A stretch of DNA of 12,113 nt from DATFFO01 sp035250025. Lineage in GTDB: Bacteria; Actinomycetota; Acidimicrobiia; Spongiisociales; ZC4RG35. The notes beneath the pieces were generated by a model, which worked only from the letters and a program-made list of their open reading frames with translations, was not told where the DNA came from and searched no databases. The stretch is taken from contig DATFFO010000096.1 in NCBI GenBank assembly GCA_035250025.1, forward strand, positions 1-12,113. Direction: 5' to 3'. The translations under genes were made by a program, and so were the position numbers. Shown here in pieces: positions 1 to 7,300 of the stretch (positions are counted from its first letter, which is position 1; each line of letters opens with the position of its first letter).

Positions 1-67
1 CCGACTGCCAGGTTCGGCTGACGGGCTGTCGCCCGAATCCGAGCGGTCGGCCGTAATCCGTCACCGC

Positions 68-103
68 AGAGCGAGCCCCGGTTGCAGGCCCGGGGCTCGC
101 TCT
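68..103. terminator. Strong hairpin, likely intrinsic (possibly bidirectional) terminator
   Basis: A perfect 14-bp inverted repeat is visible: left arm 68-81 (AGAGCGAGCCCCGG), 8-nt loop 82-89, right arm 90-103. It lies 8 bp past the stop codon of the minus-strand oxidoreductase gene (stop at 112-114), where a terminator for that gene is expected. Neither side has a good T-run: the plus-strand tail is TTATTCGT and the minus-strand tail is GCGG. Terminators without U-tracts are common in high-GC actinobacteria. A plus-strand reading frame entering the window stops at 54-56 (TAA), so the hairpin could also serve a convergent gene to the left, but that fragment is too short to identify. Stem and position are seen; the terminator role is inferred. 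Confidence 0.7.
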
Positions 104-111
104 TATTCGTC

Positions 112-1128
112 TCAGGCTGCTTGCGGGGCCAATCCCACGGCGTTCGCCAGGAGGTCCAGGCTGGTGACTTTCTCCTCGTAACCCGCCGTCGTCGAGGTGA
201 CCATGAGCTCGTTCGCCCGGGTTCGGGCGGCGAGAAGGGCCAGTCCCTCCGCCACCTCCTCGGGCGATCCGATCAGGGCCTCCGTCGGCATGGCCAGGGC
301 GGCCGCCAGATCGGGATGGCCGGCCGCCTCCTCGACGCTGAGCAGCCGGATCGGACGACCCGTCCGCAGCCAGAACCTCACCAGGCGCCCCGGCAGCGAG
401 AGACTTCGCGCTTCCTCGGCGGTCTGGGCCACGACGACGTTGGCGGAGACGATCGCATACGGCTCCGTGAGCCTTCCCTGGGATGTGAAGCGCTGCCGAT
501 AGAGCCTCAGCGACTCGTCCGTCCCACCCATGTCGAAGTGATGAGCCTGGACGAAGGCGAGACCCAGGATCCCGGCGAGCTGGGCGCTGTAGCCAGAGGA
601 ACCGAGCAGGAACACCTGCGGATGAGTTGTCGCCCGCGGGGTGGCCGAGAAGCGGGCATGGAGCTGAGAGCCGGGGCGGGTGTCGCCGACCAGCCCCATG
701 AGGTCGATCAGGTGTTGGGGGAACTCCTCGGCGCCGAGGGCGTCGGGACCTCTGCGCAGGGCGGCGGCGGTTCGGGGGTCGGTGCCCGGTGCCCGGCCGA
801 TCCCGAGGTCGATGCGGCCCGGGTGGAGCGCTTCCAGCATCGCGAACTGCTCGGCCACCACAAGCGGTGGATGGTTGGGAAGCATGACCCCGCCCGAGCC
901 GACATGGATCCGCTCGGTCACCGCGGCCAGATGGGCGGCGAGGACGGCGGGCGCCGTCGAAGCCACGATCGGCATGTTGTGGTGCTCGGCCACCCAGAAG
1001 CGGTGATAGCCGAGCCGATCGGCTGCCTGGGCCAGGCGGGTCGTATCGGCGAGGGCAGTGGCCGACGTGGCATCGCCGGCCACCGAGCCGAGATCGAGCA
1101 CGGACAGGGGAAGGGAGAGATCGGCCAT
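112..1128 (-). CDS. LLM class flavin-dependent oxidoreductase (luciferase-like, MsnO8 type)
   Basis: A 338-residue protein of the bacterial luciferase-like monooxygenase fold, a TIM barrel that uses reduced FMN or F420. Family marks include the N-terminal SLPLSVLDLG strand (residues 5-14), FWVAEHHN (44-51), and the stretch from HVGSGGVMLPNHPP through EQFAMLEALHPGRIDLGIGRAPGTD (75-117), which is typical of the 'luciferase family oxidoreductase group 1' set. VFLLGSSGYSAQLAG lies in the second half. The substrate cannot be read from sequence. Start choice: a TTG at 1140 would add four residues, but ATG at 1128 gives the usual family N-terminus; neither has a clean ribosome binding site. The yczE-like gene lies 73 bp upstream on the same strand, so co-transcription is possible. 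A hairpin follows the stop. Family assignment is firm; cofactor and reaction are open. Confidence 0.92.
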   Translation of the reverse strand: MADLSLPLSVLDLGSVAGDATSATALADTTRLAQAADRLGYHRFWVAEHHNMPIVASTAPAVLAAHLAAVTERIHVGSGGVMLPNHPPLVVAEQFAMLEALHPGRIDLGIGRAPGTDPRTAAALRRGPDALGAEEFPQHLIDLMGLVGDTRPGSQLHARFSATPRATTHPQVFLLGSSGYSAQLAGILGLAFVQAHHFDMGGTDESLRLYRQRFTSQGRLTEPYAIVSANVVVAQTAEEARSLSLPGRLVRFWLRTGRPIRLLSVEEAAGHPDLAAALAMPTEALIGSPEEVAEGLALLAARTRANELMVTSTTAGYEEKVTSLDLLANAVGLAPQAA

Positions 1129-1201
1129 CTCCGGTCTCAACCTAACCGACGCTCGCCGGCTTCCCGCCCAGCACCTCCGTGGCGACGTCTGCCATAGGGG
1201 G

Positions 1202-1837
1202 TCAGCGTGCGACCGTAGCCAGGCGGGCGTCGGTCCGGAGGCGGGGGAGAAAGAACTGCACGAGGGGACCGATGAAGACGGCGAAGGCCACGGTCCCGAC
1301 CCCGAAGGTGCCTCCCAGGAGCCAACCCACGACCAGGACGGTCGCCTCGATCAGCGTGCGCGTCAGCCTGATCGAAGGTCCCCGGCGGGCGATCCCGGTC
1401 ATGAGCCCGTCGCGGGGGCCCGGCCCGAGGTCGGCGCCGATGTAGAGACCGGAGGCGAAACCAATCAGGCAGATTCCAAGGGCCAGGACCAGGGCCCTCA
1501 CCACGACGGACTGGGGTTCGGGAATGACCAGTGTGGAGAGGTCGATGACCACGCCGATGATGATGGCGTTGAGGAGCGTGCCGACCCCGTAACGCTCGCG
1601 GAGGGGGATCCATCCCACCAGCACCGCGGCCGACACGACGATCGACCACAAGCCCACGGTCAGACCGAACTTCTTGGCCAGCCCCTGGTGGAGCACATCC
1701 CAGGGCGGCACGCCCAGCCCCGACTGGAGCATGAGGCCTATGCCCAGGCCGAAAAGGGACAATCCGACGAGGAGATTGACCAGGCGAAGGGCGAGACGAG
1801 AGCCGCCTACGGGCAGGACGAGGTCACGAATGGGCAT
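1202..1837 (-). CDS. YczE/YyaS/YitT-like integral membrane protein
   Basis: A 211-residue, strongly hydrophobic protein with about five to six membrane segments (roughly residues 18-38, 62-78, 84-106, 112-133 and 160-198). It shows an internal duplication. The segment from 36 to 100 (SGLGVPPWDVLHQGLAKKFGL, then VGW, then GVGTLLNAIIIG) is mirrored by 132-195 (ADLGPGPRDGLMTGIARRGPS, then VGW, then GVGTVAFAVFIG). This two-repeat design with GxGPxD-like loops is characteristic of the YczE/YitT group. The biochemical role of the family is poorly defined; in Bacillus a YczE protein affects secondary metabolite production, which need not apply here. The ATG at 1835-1837 is the first possible start, because an in-frame TGA lies at 1853-1855. 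No Shine-Dalgarno sequence precedes it (the leader is C-rich). It may be transcribed with the downstream oxidoreductase gene. Confidence 0.88.
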   Translation of the reverse strand: MPIRDLVLPVGGSRLALRLVNLLVGLSLFGLGIGLMLQSGLGVPPWDVLHQGLAKKFGLTVGLWSIVVSAAVLVGWIPLRERYGVGTLLNAIIIGVVIDLSTLVIPEPQSVVVRALVLALGICLIGFASGLYIGADLGPGPRDGLMTGIARRGPSIRLTRTLIEATVLVVGWLLGGTFGVGTVAFAVFIGPLVQFFLPRLRTDARLATVAR

Positions 1838-1911
1838 GGGGGGCTGGTTGTATCAAGCCCGGAGCCTGACGCGAAATTCCGGGTGGTTCCGCTCGACTAG
1901 CCGGCGGTCGA

Positions 1912-1917
1912 TATGGT
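1912..1917 (+). promoter_or_regulatory. Candidate -10 element for the DsrE-like gene
   Basis: TATGGT fits the TANNNT form of actinobacterial -10 boxes and sits 25 nt before the ATG at 1943, leaving room for a short leader containing the ribosome binding site. I see no convincing -35 hexamer at 16-19 bp upstream. The 105-bp gap also has to hold the promoter of the divergent yczE-like gene, for which I see no clear hexamers. Confidence 0.3.
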
Positions 1918-1932
1918 GTGGGCCTTCTGACC

Positions 1933-1938
1933 AGGAGG
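1933..1938 (+). promoter_or_regulatory. Ribosome binding site of the DsrE-like gene
   Basis: AGGAGG, a full consensus Shine-Dalgarno, lies 4 nt before the ATG at 1943. It fixes that codon as the start. It is the strongest ribosome binding site in the window, which suggests efficient translation of this small gene. Confidence 0.85.
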
Positions 1939-1942
1939 TTCT

Positions 1943-2344
1943 ATGAAGGTCGCCTATGTCTTCTCCCAGCCGAGTGCCGCCAGTTACAAGCTCGCCCAGA
2001 TGATCCTGCCTCAATTGGAGGCGGGGACACACGGCGTCGAAGTCGTCGGCATGTTCTTTTTCGACGACAACAACTTCGTCCTCCGGGCTGGCGATCCCAT
2101 CGGGGAGCGGTTGGCCAAGGTGGCGGCCGAGACAAGCATGCTGCTGATGATGTGCGACATGTGCGCCCTCGCCCGGGGATTGGCGGTAGGCGAGCCGCGC
2201 TGGTGCGACGCCGACGGCCAGGGGCGAACCGAGCCGGGAGAGATCGCCGTGAGCAATGTCGTCGACGGCGTCACCGTCGGCTGCTTCCCCGACCTCTACT
2301 CCGCCCTGTCCACCAACATGCCCGACCAGGTGATCACCCTCTAA
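1943..2344 (+). CDS. DsrE-family small protein, resembling the SaoD/DsrE group
   Basis: A 133-residue soluble protein without signal peptide or membrane segment. It begins with a Rossmann-like strand (MKVAYVF), followed by SYKLAQMILPQLEAGTHGVEVVGMFFFDDN (residues 14-43), GERLAKVA (54-61), the cysteine motif MCDMCALARGL (Cys71 and Cys74) and the closing GCFPDLYSAL (Cys114) before PDQVITL. This pattern matches the DsrE fold, in which relatives carry or transfer sulfur on conserved cysteines, and from memory is closest to proteins labelled SaoD/DsrE. A further cysteine, Cys88, sits in a loop (about 84-100) that may be an insertion. The actual reaction is unknown; thiol, sulfur or metal handling is an inference from the cysteines. 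It has its own strong ribosome binding site, is divergent from the yczE-like gene, and its stop codon is followed after 2 bp by the palindromic element. Confidence 0.82.
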   Translation: MKVAYVFSQPSAASYKLAQMILPQLEAGTHGVEVVGMFFFDDNNFVLRAGDPIGERLAKVAAETSMLLMMCDMCALARGLAVGEPRWCDADGQGRTEPGEIAVSNVVDGVTVGCFPDLYSALSTNMPDQVITL

Positions 2345-2346
2345 GA

Positions 2347-2557
2347 CTTTGTCCCCCTGAGCTTGTCCCCCTGAGCGGAGCGAAGGGGGAAGGGGCCCCC
2401 ACCGGCGAAGCCGGTGGGGTAGGGGGGAGGTTCCCAACAGGAGAGCCTTTATCAAAGGTTCGTCACGGGTTCGCCCTGCCCTTCGGGCAGCCCCCTACCT
2501 CCCACCTCCGCTGCGCTCCGGTGGCAGGTACCTTCCCCCACTTCGTGGGGGACAAAG
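2347..2557. repeat. 211-bp REPIN/MITE-like palindromic element
   Basis: The ends are an 11-bp perfect inverted repeat, CTTTGTCCCCC (2347-2357) and GGGGGACAAAG (2547-2557). The interior is two inverted copies of one hairpin-rich unit (about 2347-2427 and 2491-2557) that share, in order, the end, a GAAG/GGGGGAAGG block, a CCACCGG stem and TAGGGGG. The overall dyad falls at 2452, in the loop of a small central stem (CCTTT 2446-2450, AAAGG 2454-2458). Local hairpins are 2366-2390; 2397-2419 (10-bp stem, GAA loop); 2476-2490 (UUCG-type loop); 2502-2524 (imperfect); and 2534-2552 (8-bp stem, TTC loop). No transposase is encoded and no target duplication is obvious. Such inverted pairs resemble REP doublets or non-autonomous mobile elements. 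It may also terminate transcription between the two convergent genes. The structure is seen; mobility is inferred and needs other genomic copies. Confidence 0.8.
2349..2376 (+). repeat. 14-bp perfect tandem duplication inside the element's left unit
   Basis: TTGTCCCCCTGAGC occurs twice without a gap (2349-2362 and 2363-2376). The left unit is about 14 bp longer than the right unit, so this duplication accounts for almost all of the length difference between the arms. It looks like replication slippage after the element formed, or a marker of a sub-lineage of the repeat. Two copies without spacers do not make a CRISPR array. Confidence 0.85.
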
Positions 2558-4393
2558 GGATTCATCTTCGTTCGTCGGGGACGAATCTCCCCACAGGAGC
2601 GTGCCCAGGCCGGAGGCTCTGGGGACAGAACGGCCCACGGCGGCGCGGACGACCGCTTCCGAACCCACCAGGCATACCCGGTCCGCGGCCCTGGTGACGG
2701 CGGTGTAGAGAAGCTCCCGGGTCAGGAGGGGGGATTCGTCGTCGGGAAGCACCACCATCACCTGGCCGAACTGGGAGCCCTGGCTCTTGTGGATCGTGAG
2801 GGCGTGGACCGTGGTGTGCTCGGTCAGGTGGCTGAGGGGGAAGCGGCGCAGTCCGCCCCGGTCGAACACCGCCCGCATCCCGTCCTCGGTGTTCACGGCC
2901 ACGCCGATGTCGCCGTTGTAGAGGTCGAGGTGGTAGTCGTTGCGGGTGATCATGACGGGTCGACCCGGATACCACTCGCCGTTCCAGCGGAGCCCCGGGA
3001 AGTGTTCGTCGAGGGCCAACTCCATCTCGCGACTCCAATGTGACACGCCGGTGGGCCCCCGGCGGTGGGCGCAGAGGACTGCCATCTCGCTGAGTGCGGT
3101 CAGGGCTGCCATCGGGTCGGACCCGGAGAGCGCCAGTTCCACTACCCGGCGACGCCGGGTTACGACCTCTTCCCACAGCGCGTCGAACGCCGGACCCGAC
3201 GGTTTGGGCACCCATCGCAGCTGCTCGCCGGACGACGACAGGAGCCCGAGCGCCTGGTCAGCCTGACCCAGGCGCACGGCATCGGCGAACTCGTCGATCG
3301 GCGAACCCGCCTGAAAGCGGTGGCCCCGATCCAGGACGACCACCCGATTGCCGATCGGCACCGCCGGTCGGGACCCGGTGTCGGCCGGTCCGACAATGTC
3401 GGCGAGCACGGTCCCGGCTTCGATCGACTCGAGCTGGTACGGGTCACCCACCATGACGAGGCGAGCGTCGTCGCGAAGGGCTTCCAGCAGCCGGGCGGCG
3501 ATGGGCAGCGAAACCATCGACATCTCGTCCACGATCACTATCTCGTGGGGGAGCCGATTGGTGGCGGTGCGGCGGAAACGACCCCGGCCCCAGGTCCACT
3601 CCAGCAAGCGATGGATGGTGCTGGGGGCGATGGTGGCCAGCCGGGCGGAGATGCCGGCGTCCTCCAATTCGGCGGCGCGATCGGCGATCGATTCCCCGAG
3701 CCGAGCGGCGGCCTTGCCGGTGGGGGCAGCGACGGCGATGAGGGGGAAGGGGCTGGCGGCGTCGGCGGCCAGAGCTGCCAGCATCACGCCGATGGTGAAG
3801 GTCTTGCCCGTGCCGGGCCCGCCTGCCACGACCGCCACCTGGCCGGTCAGGGCCTTGACGGCGGCGGCGTGCTGGCTGGTGGGAGTCCCGCCCGGCGCCA
3901 GAAGGCGGTCGAGCAGCGCCCGACTGGTCGGTGCCACGGCCAACTCGATCGTGTCGAGGCGCCCCGAGATGAGCTCCGCCAGCCGTTGCTCGTATCGAAA
4001 GTACCGTTCGAGGTAGAGCCGGTTGTCGACCTTGACCAGGGGGGCGTCGCCACCGCCGTCGACGAGAACGCTGCCTGACAATGCCGCCTGCCACTCGTCG
4101 GGCGTGGGCCAGGGCAGGGCTGCCACGGTCTCACGGTCCCGATCGTCGACGACCACCGAGTTCGCCAGGTTGTCCAGGTCCACACAGACATGACCGAAGC
4201 GGGTGCCCCGCACCGTCAGGGCGGCGGCCAGCGTTGCCACCTCGTCGGTCTCGCCGAGGAGTCGGGAGATGGTGGAGGCGGCCAGCGTGTCGAGGGGGTT
4301 GATCACACCGGCGTCGTTGAAGCGGGCAAGGAGGCCGTCGGCGGCCACCACTCGCCCGGCGTGCTGGGCGGCCAACCGCAACCGGTCACTCAT
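2495..4393 (-). CDS. recD: Exodeoxyribonuclease V alpha subunit (RecD helicase)
   Basis: A 632-residue SF1B 5'-3' DNA helicase, the fast motor of RecBCD and in E. coli the subunit tied to nuclease control (E. coli RecD is 608 residues). Motifs in order: Walker A GGPGTGKT (191-198), motif Ia APTGKAA (223-229), Walker B IVDEMSM (287-293), motif III VGDPYQLE (315-322), NDYHLDLYNGDIG (485-497), motif V TIHKSQGSQF (533-542) and motif VI LLYTAVTRA (561-569). The N-terminal 150 residues are the usual RecB-contacting region. The start ATG overlaps the end of recB by 8 bp (ATGAGTGA), with GAGG 6 nt upstream. Oddity: the family core ends near SGLGTLLWGD (594-603); residues 613-632 and the TAG stop are encoded by the palindromic element at 2347-2557, giving a Pro/Gly/Arg-rich tail unlike the core. 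The tail probably has no catalytic role. Confidence 0.96.
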   Translation of the reverse strand: MSDRLRLAAQHAGRVVAADGLLARFNDAGVINPLDTLAASTISRLLGETDEVATLAAALTVRGTRFGHVCVDLDNLANSVVVDDRDRETVAALPWPTPDEWQAALSGSVLVDGGGDAPLVKVDNRLYLERYFRYEQRLAELISGRLDTIELAVAPTSRALLDRLLAPGGTPTSQHAAAVKALTGQVAVVAGGPGTGKTFTIGVMLAALAADAASPFPLIAVAAPTGKAAARLGESIADRAAELEDAGISARLATIAPSTIHRLLEWTWGRGRFRRTATNRLPHEIVIVDEMSMVSLPIAARLLEALRDDARLVMVGDPYQLESIEAGTVLADIVGPADTGSRPAVPIGNRVVVLDRGHRFQAGSPIDEFADAVRLGQADQALGLLSSSGEQLRWVPKPSGPAFDALWEEVVTRRRRVVELALSGSDPMAALTALSEMAVLCAHRRGPTGVSHWSREMELALDEHFPGLRWNGEWYPGRPVMITRNDYHLDLYNGDIGVAVNTEDGMRAVFDRGGLRRFPLSHLTEHTTVHALTIHKSQGSQFGQVMVVLPDDESPLLTRELLYTAVTRAADRVCLVGSEAVVRAAVGRSVPRASGLGTLLWGDSSPTNEDESLCPPRSGGRYLPPERSGGGR

Positions 4394-7300
4394 CGGCGAC
4401 CTCGGCGAATAGACGGCTCAACGCCACGATCATCTCCGTCGGCGGCTGCCAACGGGCGACACCGCATCGTTCGCCGTCGACGATCGGGGTCTCGGGGCCG
4501 GTGACGCCGCGCAGGAAGAGGTAGATGGATCCGCCGAGATGGGCGGCGGGGTCGTAGCCGGGAAGGCGCCACTGCAGGTAGCGGTGGAGAGCCACCTGAT
4601 ACAGGATGGCCTGGAGCACGTAACGGTGGCTCACCATCTCAGCGGCCAGCGGGCCGGGCCCGTAGTCGAGTGGACTCGGGAACGAGCCCCGCATCGGCAG
4701 GATGTTGGACTTGTAGTCCATGACCACGAAACGATTTCCGGGGAGTATCCCGACCAGGTCGATGGCACCGGTCAGGTATCCCCGGAAGCTCTGCGGCGAG
4801 AGAGAAAGGAGATCGTCGACGTAGCGGCGGTACCGATCCGTCGGCGACATGTGCTCGGACATCACCCGGCCAATATCGACGAGCGACACCGAGCCTGCCC
4901 GGGTGCGGACCGGCAGCTCGAAAACGAGTTCGCGGATCAATTGCTTGGGGCCCAGGTCGGCCAGGGTGATGGCGTCCGCCTGGGGTCCGAGGGGCGTGGT
5001 CAGGGCGGCCACCATGCCCGACGCGAACGCGGCGCGATCGAAGTCCCATCCCGAGCGCTGGATCTCGACGTCGAGCAGTTCTGCGATGGCTGTCTCCAGG
5101 TCGGGAGAGTCGAAGGCGAGCCGTTCGAGCATGTCGTGGACCAGCGTTCCGAATCTGAGGCCTCCGGGGAGGTCGGCCATGGGAAGGAGTGCTGTCGGCT
5201 CCACGGCGACGTCCTCGGGGTCATCGACCAACTCCGGCTCGTCAGTCCGGAGGGGGTGCTCGGCGTGATCCTCGGCTGCGGTGAGCGGATGCTCGGTGGA
5301 GAGAGAGGAGAACGATGCACGGCGCCACAGGTGGTCGAGGGGTCGGTCCCACCGGGCCACCTCGAGTCGGGCGGTCGGAGACTCCACGGGTTGGTATGCC
5401 TTGACCTCAGGGATCGTGTCCAACTGGGTAGCTCGGATCGTGCCGCCACTGCCCGCCGCCAGCGTGTCCGGTCGCCGGCCATCGCCGGCGAGCAGTGCGG
5501 TGAGCTTGGCGTCGCCGATATAGAAATGATTCTCCACCCACCACACCACGAGGTGGTGCTGGGCACGGGTGAGGGCGACATAGAGGAGACGGCTCTCCTC
5601 CGCCCTTTCCTCTGCGCGGGCCAAGGAAACGTGCTCGTCGAATCCGGGCGAGCCCTTGCCGGCCAGGTTGATGAGCCGGGGCCGGGCCCCTTCCCCGGGG
5701 TCATCGGGTAGACGGAACACGGGATGGTCTGGTTCCTTCACGAAGAAGTCCCACTCGAACGGGGCGAGCACAACCGGGAACTCGAGTCCCTTCGCCCCGT
5801 GGGTCGTCTGGACGGTGACGGCGGCCGCGTCGGTCTCCAGACGGCGCTGGCGCCCCTCCGGCTCCTCCGCCCGCCGCTTGTCCCGCTCCCCGGCCTCGGC
5901 GATGGCCCCGTCGAGCCAGGAGACCAGGGAAGTGAGGCGGTGACGACGCCATACGGCATGCATCTCCTCGGCGACATGGACGAGATCGGTCATCACCCGC
6001 TCGCCGTCCGGTCGGGACAGCAGGCGCCCGGTCATCCCTGTCTGATGGTCCAGGTCTGCGATGAGGGCAGGAACTCCGCCCCGGTCGAGAACCCCCTGCC
6101 AGCCCCGCATGCGGCGTTGCAGGTCGAGCGCCCCCTCGTCGTCGAGGTTGGCGACCGATGTCAGGCTCTCCCCGACCAGGGACGTGGTGGCGGCGAGACG
6201 GACCAGCTCCATTCGGTCTGGTCGCTCGACTCCGAGGAGGAACCGACGCCATTCCTCGGCGATCGCCGTCGCCAGGACTCCCTCGCTCGTGGCGGCCACG
6301 GAAGGGACCCGCCGCCGGTCGAGTTCGGCGCGAACGAGGTCGATCTGCCTTCGGGTGCGACAAAGGATGGCGATATCGGCGGGGCCGAGCGGGGTGACGA
6401 CACCTTTGTCACGAGTGACGGTCACCCCGGTGGAGAGGAGGTGGACTACCTGGGCGGCGACGTCGGCCGCGATCGTCTCCCGGAGAGGATTGACCAGGTA
6501 GTGGGGCGACTTGCTATAGCGTTTCAGGGGCAAATCATCGGAGACCATGCGGAGGTGCATCGGGGCATCGACGCCGTGGATCCGACAATCCCGGTTTTGG
6601 CCAGCCGCCTCCACCGTGCGGTAGGCGATGCGCTCGTCTCCGAAGGTCGCCCCGGTGAAGAGCACGTCGAGGGCATCGACGAGCCGACCGTCGCTGCGCC
6701 AGTTGGTGACCAGAGTTCGTAGGTCCGAGGCCCCTTCGAGGGCTGCGAGGTACGACTCGATGTCGGCTCCCCGGAAGTTGTAGATCGACTGCTTGGGGTC
6801 GCCGATCACGACCAGACGCCCGTGGTCGAAGATGCGGCGGATGATCTGCCATTGGATCGGGTCGGTGTCCTGGGACTCGTCGATCAGGCCGACGTCGTAT
6901 CGGCGCCGGAGAAGGTCGGCCGATGAAGCGCCGACCTCGGGATCCAGCAGGGCGTCGCGGACTTCGATCAAGCCGTCGTCGTAGGTCATCGAGCCGGCAT
7001 AGCTCATACGTCGCTTCACCTCCTTCGACACCTCCAGAGCCATCTCGACCCGGGTCCGGATCTCGCCCTCGACCTCGGCAGGGTCCGGAACGGGTCGGGC
7101 GTCAGGATGGGCGATCACCTCTGATGCCAGGCGAGCAACGTCGCGGGTCTTGAGCACTGGTTCGTCATCGGGGTTGTGGGCGAAGCGCTCGACCACGAGA
7201 TCCCCGGCGGCCTGGTTGAGGAGGACGCCGTCGATCTCTCCCGGCTCCAGGGCCTCGGACAGCCGAACCCGGAACCCGAGCTGGCCCAGGAGGCGGGAGG

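Noticed and set aside
1..60. Possible tRNA 3' end (GGTTCG near position 11)
   Set aside because: The bases after GGTTCG do not form a T-arm with a matching stem, and there is no acceptor stem or CCA at a fitting distance.
82..1197. 371-codon plus-strand open frame opposite the oxidoreductase gene
   Set aside because: Its translation is Arg/Gly/His-rich, without family motifs or a ribosome binding site; the minus strand carries clear luciferase-like motifs. It is a GC-bias shadow.
1858..1883. Inverted repeat CCCGGA / TCCGGG in the gap between the yczE-like and DsrE-like genes
   Set aside because: Only 6-bp arms with a 14-nt loop in GC-rich DNA; not distinguishable from chance without conservation data.
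1058..1900. 280-codon plus-strand open frame opposite the yczE-like gene
   Set aside because: Low-complexity Asp/Gly/Gln-rich translation typical of antisense frames in high-GC DNA; the opposite strand encodes an evident membrane protein.
2349..2376. Possible start of a CRISPR array
   Set aside because: Two adjacent 14-bp copies without a spacer, inside a palindromic element; no further copies and no cas genes in the window.
1853..2455. 200-codon minus-strand open frame across the DsrE-like gene and into the repeat element
   Set aside because: Antisense to a gene with a consensus ribosome binding site and conserved motifs; its own translation shows no recognisable pattern.
3065..5711. Long plus-strand open frames opposite recD and recB (for example 3065-4078 and 4539-5711)
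   Set aside because: They mirror the codon structure of recD and recB, have no domain motifs, and begin without ribosome binding sites.
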